A stretch of DNA of 64,000 nucleotides from Aquisalinus luteolus. GTDB taxonomy: Bacteria; Pseudomonadota; Alphaproteobacteria; Caulobacterales; Parvularculaceae. The notes beneath the pieces were generated by a model that had not been told where the DNA came from, searched no databases, and saw only the letters and a program-made list of their open reading frames with translations. A program made the translations under genes and the position numbers. Positions 51,587 to 61,225 of the stretch are shown here, piece after piece (the first letter of the stretch is position 1; each line of letters begins with the position of its first letter). The stretch spans positions 434,001 to 498,000 of the forward strand of contig NZ_VCJR02000001.1 in the NCBI RefSeq assembly GCF_009712425.2, in the 5' to 3' direction.

Positions 51587-52477
51587 GTGAAAAATTCAAT
51601 TATCAGATCCATTCTGTTTGGCGCGTTTGCGCTGACAGGTGTTATTTCTGCTGCCATTGCGCAGGATGAGCCAACACCCAAAGAGCTCGGCGCGAAAATG
51701 GCCGACATGGTGTTCGGTGCGGGCAAGGTGCCTGCCGATGCTTCAACGGCCCAGCCGAAAGAAGGGTGCAGCGAGAACAGCGTCGAGATCTGCGTTGAGC
51801 AGTTCATGGCCGCGATCACCCAGCTGGAAGAAAGTGGGGGCGGCGCGGGGCTATACTCCGGCGGGCAGTACGACATGGCAGCGCTGCTAAGCGGGGCCGC
51901 TGCCTGCGATTATGGCGACGGGCGCAGCTGCTATCTTCTGGGTACACTCTATACCGACCCGCCACTCGCCGGCCGCCAGCCGGATATCAAGGCCGCCAAT
52001 GACTATTACCAGAAAGCCTGCGATCTCGATTTTGCAGCGGGTTGCGGCGCGGTCGCCTATTATGGCGACAGGGCCGCGCTGGGGGTTCCGGCAGAGCACA
52101 GGGCATCGATGGCAAAAAAGGGTTGCATGCTGGATGATGAAAACTCGTGCACCTATTATGGTCTGTATGCGAGCCAGGGCGTCGGCATGGAAGTTGATCC
52201 CATGCTGACCTTTGCAGCCTTCATGAAGGCTTGCGATCTGTCGAGCGCGGCGGGCTGCGCCAATGTCGGCGCCATGTATGAATACGGAAACTTCGCGCCG
52301 CAAAGCATCGAGCGGGCCTCAGGCTATTACGACTGGGGTTGCAGGCTGGGTAATGCCGGAGCCTGCCAGTCAATGACCCGCCTGCACGCCGAGGACGGCC
52401 CGCTGCCTGATGAGGCGAATGTGGCTGCGGCTAAGGCGAGGGCCTGCGAAATCAAATCCGATCTGTGTGCGGAGTAA
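51587..52477 (+). CDS. Secreted Sel1-like repeat, cysteine-rich protein
   Basis: A 296-residue protein starting at GTG (GAGGGGA six bases upstream) with a signal peptide (FALTGVISAAIAQ). It has about four Sel1-like repeats with Cys pairs, for example ACDYGDGRSCYLLGTLYTDP, ACDLDFAAGCGAVAYYGD, GCMLDDENSCTYYGLYAS and ACDLSSAAGCANVGAMYEYG. Paired Cys in each repeat suggest disulfides in the periplasm. Resembles HcpA-type Sel1 proteins; partner unknown. Confidence 0.85.
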   Translation: MKNSIIRSILFGAFALTGVISAAIAQDEPTPKELGAKMADMVFGAGKVPADASTAQPKEGCSENSVEICVEQFMAAITQLEESGGGAGLYSGGQYDMAALLSGAAACDYGDGRSCYLLGTLYTDPPLAGRQPDIKAANDYYQKACDLDFAAGCGAVAYYGDRAALGVPAEHRASMAKKGCMLDDENSCTYYGLYASQGVGMEVDPMLTFAAFMKACDLSSAAGCANVGAMYEYGNFAPQSIERASGYYDWGCRLGNAGACQSMTRLHAEDGPLPDEANVAAAKARACEIKSDLCAE

Positions 52478-52678
52478 AAATTTAGTCTTTTTATCAGTTG
52501 TTCTCTGCGCGACTTCCAATCCGCCGGCCGCCATGAGCCCGAAAAGGATGCCGAGGGCGAGATTGTCGAAGATCAACCAGACGAACAGCGTTACCAGAAG
52601 GAAGGCGCCGACACTAAAGACGCGATGCGGCCCGCCTTTTTTGTCGGTCTCCGGATTATCGTGACTGCTGTTCGCCAC
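52370..52678 (-). CDS. Possible small membrane protein
   Basis: 102 residues from a GTG at 52678. One or two hydrophobic segments, VFSVGAFLLVTLFVWLIF and LALGILFGLMAAGGL. The N-terminal half is convincing. The C-terminal 35 residues lie antisense to the 3' end of the Sel1 gene (about 108 bp overlap), so the true end could differ. No family recognised. Confidence 0.5.
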   Translation of the reverse strand: MANSSHDNPETDKKGGPHRVFSVGAFLLVTLFVWLIFDNLALGILFGLMAAGGLEVAQRTTDKKTKFLLRTQIGFDFAGPRLSRSHIRLIRQRAVLGVQAGH

Positions 52679-52711
52679 TATTTGCCCTTTTCCAGAATCC
52701 GAAACCGTTTA

Positions 52712-53689
52712 TCACATACGACAGCGGGCAGTCGCCGAATAGCTGGCACGATAGGTCGTGTCCGTGACTTTTTGGGCTGCCCCGTCAGGGCGCGAGGTCA
52801 GGCCGACGACGGTGCCACCCTGGTTCTGGCAGGCGGTGCGCGCGGCACCTTCTGCAGCGCTTCGGGCCTGGCTGGAGGCGGACGAGGCAGAAGCGGTGAG
52901 GCCCGATGTGGCACTGCGGGTGATGGTGACGATATTGGGCTGCGCAGCAGACGATGCGCCGGAGGTCGAGGGCGCGGGAACCGAGCCGGGCCCGGTATTA
53001 CCGGCGGGCCTCATGCCTTTCTGATAGTCTTCCCAGATCGTGGTAATGCCGTTCTCGGGTCTACCGCCCATCGGCGCGCGCGCACCGGTATAGCGGGGGC
53101 GCTCACGACGGTCGATCACGAGGGCCGGGTTTGAGAACAGATTGTATTGATCGACCGTAGCCGGAACGAGGTTTTCAGAGCTGCTCGCAATATAGCGCAT
53201 GGTGCCATTGGGCACAGTCTGTGCTGTGGGATGGGGGTTGATTTCCACCGTGTACGTTCCAATGTCCCACAAATTCAAGACCTGTGTCCCCGCCTCGAGA
53301 AATCGTTCCAGGGCAAGGCCAACCGTATAGCGATTGTCGCCATCGCGGTAGCAGCCAGGGGCAATCTGCTCACCCGCGGGATTGTCCAGGACAGGAGGAT
53401 AGAACGCAATCCGGGATACATAAATGCGTCGGATTCTCATATTTTCGATTGCATCGAAAAAGTCCGCGGCTGACTCAGGACCCGTCTGACACGTCGTTTC
53501 GCCTTTGTCAGTCGAGCAAATTGACGGTGTCTGTACGCTCGCTGTCGTTTCACGATAATAGTCCGGATTATGCGCCGTATCTTCCAGATGCATCAAAACG
53601 TTGCGGCATTCGTTTTTGACAGTGCCCTGCGCGTGCGCGCTGCCCAGCGCCATGATGGCGGCAAAAAGTCCGGTGACAAGATGTTTCAT
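52712..53689 (-). CDS. Secreted protein of unknown function
   Basis: A 325-residue protein with a signal peptide (MKHLVTGLFAAIMALGSAHA). The first part has paired Cys (CSTDKGETTCQ). The C-terminal third is low-complexity, rich in Ser/Ala/Gly/Pro (PAPSTSGASSAAQP, TASASSASSQARSAAEG) and ends RASYSATARCRM. The ATG at 53689 is chosen as the start of the signal peptide. No domain recognised. Lies downstream of a sigma-54-type regulator gene on the same strand. Confidence 0.7.
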   Translation of the reverse strand: MKHLVTGLFAAIMALGSAHAQGTVKNECRNVLMHLEDTAHNPDYYRETTASVQTPSICSTDKGETTCQTGPESAADFFDAIENMRIRRIYVSRIAFYPPVLDNPAGEQIAPGCYRDGDNRYTVGLALERFLEAGTQVLNLWDIGTYTVEINPHPTAQTVPNGTMRYIASSSENLVPATVDQYNLFSNPALVIDRRERPRYTGARAPMGGRPENGITTIWEDYQKGMRPAGNTGPGSVPAPSTSGASSAAQPNIVTITRSATSGLTASASSASSQARSAAEGAARTACQNQGGTVVGLTSRPDGAAQKVTDTTYRASYSATARCRM

Positions 53690-53801
53690 GTGCTCCCCCA
53701 AGCTGATGTCAACTTCAAGCGCCACCTCGAATTCGAATGACGCTACAGTCATTAAAGCGCAACACCAAGACAGTTGACAACCGCCTTGCACATAATGTCG
53801 A

Positions 53802-53827
53802 CGCCCGCATCAGGGTCGATGCGGGCG
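53802..53827. repeat. 10-bp-stem hairpin upstream of the secreted-protein gene
   Basis: Arms CGCCCGCATC and GATGCGGGCG around AGGGTC. There is no T-run on either strand, so a regulatory or attenuating role is possible rather than termination. Confidence 0.5.
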
Positions 53828-53890
53828 CAAAGAGTGTCGTGAAGACTGTCGTTTTGCAAATACTGTATGGAAAAGAGGCTTTAACAGTTT

Positions 53891-55402
53891 TTACCCCGTC
53901 CGTTTTACATCCAGCCCCTGTTCGCGGACCTTGCGGTAGAGGGTCGAGCGACCGATGCCGAGGCGTCGGGCGACTTCCGACATCTGACCATTGTAAGTAT
54001 CGAGGGCCAGCGTGATCAGGTCCTTCTCGATGTCGTAGAGCGAGCGCAGGTGACCTTCGCGGTCGAAGACCGTCAGGTCGCCTTCCTCAAGCGTTACCGT
54101 GGCGGCGTCGCCATTGGCGGTCATATCTTCCGTGCCGGTATTGATGCGTGGCAGCTCGCTTGCCTTTTCATCGACATGGACCGGCGGACCGGAATGGATG
54201 TCTGCGGCCTCGAACTCATGGGCGAGGAACGGGAAGTCGGCGGCGGTCAGATAGCTGCCTTCGCACAGGACGACGGCGCGGAAGATCGCGTTTTCCAGCT
54301 GGCGGACGTTGCCCGGCCATGGCTGTTCGACGAGTACATCCATCACCTCGTGCTGGACGCCCTGAACATCACGGCCTTCCTCGGCATTATAGCGATTGAT
54401 GAAGTGCGTGATGAGTTCCGGGATGTCTTCCTTGCGCTCGCGCAGGGGCGGGACTTCCATCGGGAAGACATTGAGGCGATAGAACAGGTCCTCGCGGAAG
54501 GTGCCGCGGGCGACTTCTTCCGACAGGTCGCGGTTGGTGGCGGAAACGATGCGCACATCGACCTTGACCGGCGCCTTGGAGCCGATCGGGTCGACCTCTG
54601 ATTCCTGCAGCACACGGAGCAGCTTGACCTGGGCGTCGAGCGGCAGCTCGCCTACCTCGTCGAGGAAGATGGTGCCGCCATCGGCCTCTTGGAACTTGCC
54701 GACATGCTTGGCATGGGCCCCGGTGAAGGAGCCTTTCTCATGACCGAACAGGATGGATTCGACGAGATTTTCCGGCAGGGCGCCGCAGTTGACGGTGACG
54801 AAGGCTGCGCCGGAGCGTTCCGAGGTGCCCTGGATGGCGCGGGCGATCATTTCCTTGCCCGTACCGCTCTCACCGGTGATCAGCACCGGGATGGAGGATT
54901 TCGCGGCGCGCTCGGCCATGGAGAAGACCCGGCGCATGGTGCCGCCATTGCCGATCAGGTCCTCGAAGGACAGGGCATTGACCTGCTTGCGCTGGAGGCG
55001 GGAGACCTCGCTCTTAAGCGTTTTCATGTTCAGCGCGTTGTTGATCGAGACGATGACGCGTTCCGGCGAGACCGGCTTGACGAAGAAATCGACCGCGCCC
55101 TTCTGCATGGCTTTGACCACCGTATCGATGCCGCCGCGAGCGGTGAGGATGATCACCGGCAGGTTGTCGCGGATCTTGCGCACCTGTTCCAGCGTGTCCA
55201 TGCCATCGAGGCCGGGCATCATGAGGTCGAGCATCATCAGGGAGACGGCCTGGCCCTCCGGCGAGCGCAGGATATCGACGGCTTTCTGGCCATCGTCGGC
55301 ATGCATGACGAAATATCCGGCACGTTCGCACACCGCCTGCATCAGCCGGCGCTGGGTCGGGTCGTCATCGACGATCATGATTGTTTTTGCCATCAGGCCC
55401 AT
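53891..55402 (-). CDS. Sigma-54-interacting (NtrC-type) response regulator
   Basis: A 503-residue protein. Receiver domain with D59 in [16 protein letters not shown]+ domain with Walker [15 protein letters not shown] (sigma-54 contact loop, usually GAFTGA), and Walker [14 protein letters not shown] Fis-type HTH at the C-terminus has [19 protein letters not shown]. It drives sigma-54 promoters when phosphorylated. No kinase gene is adjacent. An ATG nine bases downstream is an alternative start. Confidence 0.94.
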   Translation of the reverse strand: MGLMAKTIMIVDDDPTQRRLMQAVCERAGYFVMHADDGQKAVDILRSPEGQAVSLMMLDLMMPGLDGMDTLEQVRKIRDNLPVIILTARGGIDTVVKAMQKGAVDFFVKPVSPERVIVSINNALNMKTLKSEVSRLQRKQVNALSFEDLIGNGGTMRRVFSMAERAAKSSIPVLITGESGTGKEMIARAIQGTSERSGAAFVTVNCGALPENLVESILFGHEKGSFTGAHAKHVGKFQEADGGTIFLDEVGELPLDAQVKLLRVLQESEVDPIGSKAPVKVDVRIVSATNRDLSEEVARGTFREDLFYRLNVFPMEVPPLRERKEDIPELITHFINRYNAEEGRDVQGVQHEVMDVLVEQPWPGNVRQLENAIFRAVVLCEGSYLTAADFPFLAHEFEAADIHSGPPVHVDEKASELPRINTGTEDMTANGDAATVTLEEGDLTVFDREGHLRSLYDIEKDLITLALDTYNGQMSEVARRLGIGRSTLYRKVREQGLDVKRTG

Positions 55403-55625
55403 TCACCCTTCAGAAACAGTGTTATGGCGTCACAATAGGCGAAGTCAGGTAAACAGGGGGTTTAAGCTGTGCCGATTTGAGGCGCGTTATGCCCCCGGTG
55501 GCATTTTTGCGAAATTCTCGGGCGAATGGTGTTTATTGGCTTGGCCAGAAGTGATAAGTCACGCTATGAAAAGCCGAATTTGCGGGTGACCGCACCGACA
55601 GCGATACTCAAAGGAGTGAAAACCG

Positions 55626-55856
55626 ATGGCTGAGAATGATTACGTCCGCGGCAGCATGGATGTCAGCGACCAGAAATCCACCTATCACGCAGTGATGAAG
55701 TACGGGATGGAGTGGGGCGCCCCGTTTTCCCTGGCTCTGGCGACGTTTTTTACCGCGCTGCTGGTCGGTGCGAATTTCTTTCTCACCCTGCTTATCATCT
55801 TCCCCGCAGTGCTGATCGGCTGCCATTTGTTTGTCAAAACCTTCCTGTCTCATTAG
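55626..55856 (+). CDS. aa3-type cytochrome c oxidase subunit IV
   Basis: A 76-residue protein, MAENDYVRGSMDVSDQKSTY then MKYGMEWGAPFSLALATFFT and a hydrophobic C-terminus. The DYVRGSMDVSDQKSTY block is the mark of the small bacterial aa3 subunit IV. The oxidase core genes are elsewhere. The gene precedes the pnt operon, a placement seen in other Alphaproteobacteria. It has its own terminator. Confidence 0.93.
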   Translation: MAENDYVRGSMDVSDQKSTYHAVMKYGMEWGAPFSLALATFFTALLVGANFFLTLLIIFPAVLIGCHLFVKTFLSH

Positions 55857-55863
55857 GTCATAG

Positions 55864-55888
55864 GGGCGGCACCAATGCCGCCCTTTTC
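55864..55888 (+). terminator. Intrinsic terminator after the subunit IV gene
   Basis: Arms GGGCGGC and GCCGCCC, loop ACCAAT, then TTTTC. It separates the gene from pntAA. Confidence 0.83.
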
Positions 55889-55917
55889 GTATCACACGCC
55901 CGAAACGGGGGGATAAG

Positions 55918-57183
55918 ATGAAAATAGCCGTTCTGAAAGAACGCCAAGACGGCGAGACCCGCGTTGCCGCCACGCCGGAAACAGTCAAGAAATTCAAGGC
56001 TCTTGGCTGCGATGTCTGCGTCGAGACCGGTGCCGGTATCACGGCCTCCTTTACCGATGCCCAATATGAGGAGGCAGGCGCGCAGATCGCCCATTCCGCA
56101 TCCGATGCCTGCCAGAATGCCGAGCTGATCCTGAAGGTGCGCAAGCCCGATGCGGGCGAGCTTTCCAATTTTGCCAATGGCGCCAAGCTGGCCGCGATCC
56201 TCGCGCCGCACGCCGACAAGGACAGCCTGTCGGCCTATGCCAGCGCCGGGGTTGATGCCTTTGCCATGGACCTGATGCCGCGGATCACGCGCGCGCAGTC
56301 GATGGACGTGCTCTCGTCCCAGTCGAACCTTGCCGGCTACAAGGCCGTGGTCGATGCCGCCGGTGCCTTTGGCAAGGCACTTCCGATGATGATGACCGCC
56401 GCGGGCACGGTTTCCCCGGCCAAGGTCTTCGTCATGGGCGCAGGCGTTGCCGGGCTGCAGGCGATCGCAACAGCGCGCCGTCTCGGCGGTGTAGTGACTG
56501 CGACCGATGTGCGCTATGCCGCGAAAGAACAGGTCGAAAGCCTTGGCGCGAAATTCGTCGTCGTCGATGAAGAGGCGATGAAGGAATCAGAGACCGAGGG
56601 CGGTTATGCCAAGGAAATGTCGAAAGACTTCCAGGAGCGCCAGGCCGAATTCGTTGCCAAGCATATCGCCAAGCAGGATATCGTCATCACCACAGCGCTG
56701 ATCCCGGGCCGCCCGGCGCCGCTGCTGGTCAATGCCGACATGGTCGCCTCGATGAAGCCGGGCTCGATCCTGGTCGATCTAGCGGTCGAGCAGGGTGGCA
56801 ATGTCGAGGGGTCCATCCCCGGCGAGACGGTCGACAAGAACGGCGTGAAGATCATCGGCCACCGCAACGTGCCGGGCCGCCTGCCGACCGATGCGTCGGC
56901 GCTTTATGCCAAGAACCTCCTGAACTTCGTCACGCTGCTGACGGACAAGGAAACCGGCAAGCTCGCCATTGACTGGGACGACGATATCGTCAAGGGCGTG
57001 GCCCTGACCCGCGACGGCCAGATCATCCACCCGAATTTCGCCGAGGCACCACCCGCGCCATCGCAGCCGGCAGAGCCGGAAATCGTCGAGAATGATAATA
57101 CTGAGACGGTGAGCGGGGACACATCCATCACCGACGACATCATCGACGCTGATGGAGACGGCAATAAGGAGACAAACCAATGA
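55918..57183 (+). CDS. pntAA: NAD(P) transhydrogenase subunit alpha part 1
   Basis: A 421-residue NAD(H)-binding subunit (domain I) of the proton-translocating transhydrogenase. It opens [20 protein letters not shown] and has [22 protein letters not shown] and [20 protein letters not shown]. It is soluble without membrane segments, which is the split alpha-subunit form of Alphaproteobacteria. A Pro/acidic tail of about 50 residues follows the core. Its TGA overlaps the next ATG (ATGA). Confidence 0.95.
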   Translation: MKIAVLKERQDGETRVAATPETVKKFKALGCDVCVETGAGITASFTDAQYEEAGAQIAHSASDACQNAELILKVRKPDAGELSNFANGAKLAAILAPHADKDSLSAYASAGVDAFAMDLMPRITRAQSMDVLSSQSNLAGYKAVVDAAGAFGKALPMMMTAAGTVSPAKVFVMGAGVAGLQAIATARRLGGVVTATDVRYAAKEQVESLGAKFVVVDEEAMKESETEGGYAKEMSKDFQERQAEFVAKHIAKQDIVITTALIPGRPAPLLVNADMVASMKPGSILVDLAVEQGGNVEGSIPGETVDKNGVKIIGHRNVPGRLPTDASALYAKNLLNFVTLLTDKETGKLAIDWDDDIVKGVALTRDGQIIHPNFAEAPPAPSQPAEPEIVENDNTETVSGDTSITDDIIDADGDGNKETNQ

Positions 57184-57689
57184 TGTTCTTCATGCAGGAC
57201 TCCGACAAGGAAATGGCTGCACAGACAGCCGAGGAAGCCGAGCGGACCGTCGAGGAAATCCGCGAGACGGCGGAAGCCGCCCGTCAGGCAGCTGACAATC
57301 TCGATGCGTCGGCCGATGCGCTGAACGGCCAGATCGGCGCGCTGCAGGCGCTGACCGACACGGCCCATGTGAACGAGTTCATCTACCTGTTCGCGATTTT
57401 CATCCTGGCGATCTTCGTTGGCTATTACGTCGTCTGGTCGGTGACCGCGGCGCTACACACGCCGCTGATGTCGGTTACCAATGCGATTTCCTCCGTGGTC
57501 ATCGTGGGCGCGCTGATCGCCGTCGGGGCCGAGGTCGCCGACACCGCCGCAGGCGGCTGGTCCATGGCGCTTGGCGTAATCGCCGTAGCGCTTGCCAGCG
57601 TGAATATCTTCGGCGGCTTCATGGTCACCCAGCGCATGCTGGCGATGTACAAGAAGAAGGAAAAGCCGGCGCCGAAGGCGCAGGGCTAA
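57180..57689 (+). CDS. pntAB: NAD(P) transhydrogenase subunit alpha part 2
   Basis: A 169-residue membrane subunit. About 55 N-terminal residues form an Ala/Glu-rich coiled coil. Three or four membrane helices follow: [37 protein letters not shown], and [18 protein letters not shown]. The coiled-coil extension is longer than in many relatives. It supplies part of the proton channel with PntB. Confidence 0.92.
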   Translation: MMFFMQDSDKEMAAQTAEEAERTVEEIRETAEAARQAADNLDASADALNGQIGALQALTDTAHVNEFIYLFAIFILAIFVGYYVVWSVTAALHTPLMSVTNAISSVVIVGALIAVGAEVADTAAGGWSMALGVIAVALASVNIFGGFMVTQRMLAMYKKKEKPAPKAQG

Positions 57690-57701
57690 GAGGGGCACGA
57701 C

Positions 57702-59117
57702 ATGAACAATAACCTTACCGCTATCCTCTACATCGCCGCAGGCATCCTGTTCATCATGGCGCTGCGCGGGCTGTCCTCGCCAGAGACCTCGCGCCGGGGC
57801 AACCAGTTCGGCATGATCGGCATGGCACTCGCCGTCGCCGCGACGCTGTTCTCAGCCCGCTTCCTCGAAGGGGCCGAGTGGACCTCGTGGATCTGGATCG
57901 TGCTGGCCATCGCCGCCGGTGCCATCCCCGGTGCGCTAATCGCCAAGAAAGTGCCGATGACATCAATGCCGCAGCTGGTCGCGTTCTTCCACGCGCTGGT
58001 CGGCCTCGCCGCCGTGCTGATTGCGTGGTCGGCGTTCCTTGCCCCCGTTGCCTATGGCATCGGTGAGCCGGGTGCGATCAAGGTCCAATCGATCATCGAG
58101 ATGGCGATTGGCGTTGCCATCGGTGCGATCACCTTCTCGGGCTCCTTGATCGCCTTCGCCAAGCTCGACGGGCGCATGTCAGGCAAGCCGATCATTCTGC
58201 CGGCGCGGCACATCATCAACATCGCGCTGGGCGCAGTGGCGCTGTTGCTGATCATCCTGTTGTGCACGGGCGTGCAGAGCGCCTTCCTGTTCTTCCTGCT
58301 GACAATCGTCGCCTTTGCGCTCGGTTTCCTGCTGATCGTGCCGATCGGCGGGGCCGACATGCCGGTCGTCGTCTCCATGCTGAACTCCTATTCAGGCTGG
58401 GCGGCAGCTGGCATCGGCTTCACGCTGGAGAACATGGCGCTGATCATCACCGGCGCGCTGGTCGGCTCGTCCGGTGCGATCCTGTCCTACATCATGTGCA
58501 AGGGCATGAACCGCTCGTTTATCTCGGTCATCCTTGGCGGCTTCGGCGGCGAGGATTCAGGCCCCGCCGGTGGTGATGGCGGCGAGGAACGCCCGGTCAA
58601 GCAGGGCTCGCCTGACGACGCCGCCTTCATCATGAAGAACGCCGGCAAGGTCATCATCGTGCCGGGCTATGGCATGGCAGTCGCCCAGGCGCAGCATTCC
58701 TTGCGCGAAATGTGCGACATGCTGAAGGAAGAGGGCGTCGATGTGAAATACGCCATCCACCCGGTCGCGGGCCGCATGCCAGGGCACATGAACGTGCTGC
58801 TGGCCGAGGCGAGCGTGCCTTATGACGAGGTGTTCGAGCTGGAGGATATCAACTCCGAATTCTCCACCGCCGACGTCGCCTTCGTCATCGGTGCCAACGA
58901 CGTGACCAACCCGGCGGCCAAGACCGACAAGTCCTCGCCGATCTACGGCATGCCGATCCTCGACGTCGAGAATTCCGGCACGGTGCTGTTCGTCAAGCGC
59001 GGCATGTCGTCGGGTTATGCGGGTGTACAGAACGAGCTGTTCTTCCGCGACAACACGATGATGCTGTTCGGCGATGCCAAGAAGATGTGCGAAGACATCA
59101 TCAAGGCGATGGAGTAG
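57702..59117 (+). CDS. pntB: NAD(P) transhydrogenase subunit beta
   Basis: A 471-residue subunit with about nine membrane helices and a C-terminal NADP(H)-binding domain III. Domain III motifs: VIIVPGYGMAVAQAQHSLRE, VKYAIHPVAGRMPGHMNVLL and FVIGANDVTNPAAKTDKSSP. It completes the pnt operon, which couples NADH and NADP+ to the proton gradient to make NADPH. Confidence 0.96.
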   Translation: MNNNLTAILYIAAGILFIMALRGLSSPETSRRGNQFGMIGMALAVAATLFSARFLEGAEWTSWIWIVLAIAAGAIPGALIAKKVPMTSMPQLVAFFHALVGLAAVLIAWSAFLAPVAYGIGEPGAIKVQSIIEMAIGVAIGAITFSGSLIAFAKLDGRMSGKPIILPARHIINIALGAVALLLIILLCTGVQSAFLFFLLTIVAFALGFLLIVPIGGADMPVVVSMLNSYSGWAAAGIGFTLENMALIITGALVGSSGAILSYIMCKGMNRSFISVILGGFGGEDSGPAGGDGGEERPVKQGSPDDAAFIMKNAGKVIIVPGYGMAVAQAQHSLREMCDMLKEEGVDVKYAIHPVAGRMPGHMNVLLAEASVPYDEVFELEDINSEFSTADVAFVIGANDVTNPAAKTDKSSPIYGMPILDVENSGTVLFVKRGMSSGYAGVQNELFFRDNTMMLFGDAKKMCEDIIKAME

Positions 59118-59121
59118 GGGC

Positions 59122-59619
59122 GTGATCAAGTGGCTATCGACAGTTCTGGTTTTGATAGCCTCGCTCTCTTTTGGTATCTTTGCGCACGCATGTGATTGCC
59201 AGAGTAATGGCACTCCGCAGGAACACATAGAAAAGTCGCCAAAGGTTTTTCTTGGCTCGATACTGTCCGCCGAGCTGGGCGAAAAATATCGGGACCCTGA
59301 TCGGGACTATCTTATGGGTATGGTCGCCCATGCAGATGTCAGGGTTGATGTCGCCGTGAAGGGCGTTGCGACAGGTCAGGTGGTCTCCGTTGCATTCGCG
59401 ATGCTTCAAACCAGTTGCGGCATATATCCCGAAGTCGGCAGCAAGATGCTCTTCATTCTGGATGAGGATGAAGATTTTTTTCTGTGTACCTGTGAAGCTT
59501 TTTTCTATGACGAAGACGGTTATTTCGATGTCTTCTCGACCATGATTTCTGCGGAAGAACTGAGAGAAATCAAGCTTGTGGTAGCGGACCCGCTTTATAG
59601 TCGTGGTAGATTTCGATAA
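59122..59619 (+). CDS. Secreted cysteine-containing protein, unknown function
   Basis: A 165-residue protein starting at GTG (VIKWLSTVLVLIASLSFGIF, a signal peptide) and opening the mature part CDCQSNGTPQEHIEKSPKVF. Further Cys are in LQTSCGIYPEVGSKMLFILD and FFLCTCEAFFYDED. The arrangement resembles tissue-inhibitor-of-metalloproteinase-like (NTR) or similar small secreted folds, but this is weak. GC is lower than in the pnt operon four bases upstream, suggesting a late addition. Confidence 0.65.
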   Translation: MIKWLSTVLVLIASLSFGIFAHACDCQSNGTPQEHIEKSPKVFLGSILSAELGEKYRDPDRDYLMGMVAHADVRVDVAVKGVATGQVVSVAFAMLQTSCGIYPEVGSKMLFILDEDEDFFLCTCEAFFYDEDGYFDVFSTMISAEELREIKLVVADPLYSRGRFR

Positions 59620-59643
59620 TTCTCCCGGGTGTTTCAACGGTCA

Positions 59644-59771
59644 TGATTAGTCAAGGAGCGTAGCCCGGCTTCGCCGGCGCGCCTCTGGCGCGTCCTTGAC
59701 AAATCCTGATCGGTAAAACGATTAGCAGCCATGCCTTTTAAGGCAAGGAATGCCTTAAAAGGCCTTGGCTG
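59644..59771. repeat. Two-hairpin repeat element, copy B
   Basis: First hairpin: arms with GTCAAGGA/TCCTTGAC at the core, extended to about 16 bp with two mismatches. The loop carries CCGGC-TTC-GCCGG then GCGCC-TCT-GGCGC. Second hairpin: GCCTTTTAAGGCA (59733-59745) and TGCCTTAAAAGGC (59751-59763) around AGGAA, with outer CAGCC/GGCTG. It begins 25 bp after a plus-strand gene, as copy A does. The first hairpin is in the opposite orientation to copy A. Confidence 0.75.
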
Positions 59772-59825
59772 ACCACAATAGCCAAACTTCAGCGCGATAT
59801 ACGCCAGAAATTCTTCTCCTAACAT

Positions 59826-59970
59826 CCTCTCTTGTCATCCCGGGGGATGCGTCAGCATCAACCCGGGACCCATTTGCCAGAGACGGTGAGGCGGCTTGGT
59901 ACAGCAGCGGCAAGGCCTCTGGAAAATGGGTCCCGGCTCGCGCTGCGCTTGGCCGGGATGACAAGAGAGG
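59826..59970. repeat. Long intergenic inverted repeat (TGTCATCCCGG type)
   Basis: Perfect 18-bp outer arms at 59826-59843 and 59953-59970, and inner arms CGGGACCCATTT (59864-59875) and AAATGGGTCCCG (59924-59935). This is a dispersed palindromic unit of a kind common in Alphaproteobacteria. It holds no gene. Confidence 0.8.
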
Positions 59971-60022
59971 CAGCATTAAAAGCACCGTCAGCTATCGCTG
60001 CGGTGGTTGAAAACAGAAGGAA

Positions 60023-60350
60023 GGCCCGTGGAGAATAGTATCCAGAGCGTATGTAGCTTTGAGAGCTTTGAGCTTCGGAAAAGCTGTTCACTCTCCACGG
60101 CGGCATTCTGGTCCGCGGCCCTGAGGGAGCTCTCGCGTCCGTCCGTCTGGACGGAATGCCGATCCCTGCCACGGGCGCCGACGCGCGCTCGCCCCTCCCG
60201 GCGGCAGGGATGCCTGTTGCCGCTGACCGGCGGGTAGATCGCCCGCAAGGCCAGAGACCTCCGCCCGGTTCTCACCGGGCTTGGTGGCAGAATAAACGGC
60301 TACGGAGGAGCGGGGATAAGTAAAAAAGCCCCGCTTTCGCGGGGCTTTTC
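60023..60350 (+). ncRNA. Candidate structured RNA of about 330 nt
   Basis: Successive strong hairpins: CCGTGGAGA/TCTCCACGG (60026-60100), GGCATTC/GAATGCC with inner GTCC/GGAC (60102-60160), ATCCCTGCC/GGCAGGGAT (60162-60211), and GCCCGGT/ACCGGGC with a TCTC loop (60263-60280). An intrinsic terminator follows. The two reading frames on the minus strand are low-complexity Arg-rich and not credible proteins. I could not match it to RNase P RNA, tmRNA, SRP RNA or 6S RNA. A decayed dispersed repeat is the alternative. Confidence 0.4.
60322..60350. terminator. Bidirectional intrinsic terminator (pirin gene and upstream RNA candidate)
   Basis: Arms GCCCCGC and GCGGGGC, loop TTTC, with AAAAAA before and TTTT after. 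It lies two bases past the pirin stop. Confidence 0.9.
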
Positions 60351-60351
60351 T

Positions 60352-61104
60352 CTAGTGAATAAAATCGAAAAAGACGATTTCGGCGTCGTCGCCTTTCTCA
60401 AAGGTCAGCGTACCGCTTTTTTCGATGGCGAGACCATCGCCGCGACGCAGGTCCTGGCCGTTGACGGTCAGCGAGCCCCTTGCGACCTGGACCCAGCCCT
60501 TGTGGTTGGGGGCGAGGTCAAACGTTATCGACTGGTCACCGTTCAGCGTTGCCGCATAGATGTCGGCGTTGGAGCGGATCGCCATGGAGCCGTCACGGCC
60601 TTCCGGCGAGAGGAACAGGGCCAGCTTGCCGTCCTTGTCGGCGGCCGGAATGTCCTTCGTCTCATACCGCGGTCTGGCGCCGCGCTCTGTCGGCAACAGC
60701 CAGATCTGCAGGAAGCGGACAGCCTCGTCGCGGGACGGGTTGAACTCCGAATGGCGCACGCCCGACCCGGCGCTCATATATTGCACGCCGCCAGCCTTGA
60801 CGATGGAGCCATTGCCCATCGTGTCCTTGTGCTCCAGCGCGCCCTCGAGGACGTAGGAGAAGATTTCCGCGTCCTGGTGCGGGTGGGGCGGAAAGCCGCC
60901 GCCGCCGGCGACATAGTCGTCATTGATGACGCGCAGCGTATCGAAATGCATGTGCTGCGGGTCGTAATAGTTGGCGAACGAGAATGTGTGGGCAGACCGC
61001 AGCCAGCCATGGTCGGCCTTGCCGCGCGCTTCAGCCGGGCGCAAGCGCAGTGCGCTTGTAGGCACCGGGGTTGGCGTGTTCGGGGTCATGGTTTGGGTAG
61101 ACAT
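60352..61104 (-). CDS. Pirin family protein
   Basis: A 250-residue bicupin. The metal-binding block of the N-terminal cupin is GGFPPHPHQDAEIFSYVLEG with a further ligand in SAGSGVRHSEFN. The C-terminal cupin is reduced (GWVQVARGSLTVNGQDLRRG). Related to YhhW-type pirins with quercetinase-like activity; some pirins act as redox-sensing co-regulators. Monocistronic. Confidence 0.9.
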   Translation of the reverse strand: MSTQTMTPNTPTPVPTSALRLRPAEARGKADHGWLRSAHTFSFANYYDPQHMHFDTLRVINDDYVAGGGGFPPHPHQDAEIFSYVLEGALEHKDTMGNGSIVKAGGVQYMSAGSGVRHSEFNPSRDEAVRFLQIWLLPTERGARPRYETKDIPAADKDGKLALFLSPEGRDGSMAIRSNADIYAATLNGDQSITFDLAPNHKGWVQVARGSLTVNGQDLRRGDGLAIEKSGTLTFEKGDDAEIVFFDFIH

Positions 61105-61225
61105 AACTCACCTCCAATTGCGGGCACGCGATCCGTGCCCTGTTGAGCAAAAGGTAAGAGGCAGCCGCCCGTATATTAAGAGCCGAAAATGGCACTCATC
61201 ATTGCCGGTTTGGCAACAAAGCCGA

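Noticed and set aside
60005-60350. RNase P RNA or another named housekeeping RNA
   Set aside because: A short GGCAGAATAAACGGCTACGG stretch recalls part of RNase P RNA, but the other conserved blocks are missing. tmRNA, SRP RNA and 6S RNA signatures were not seen either.
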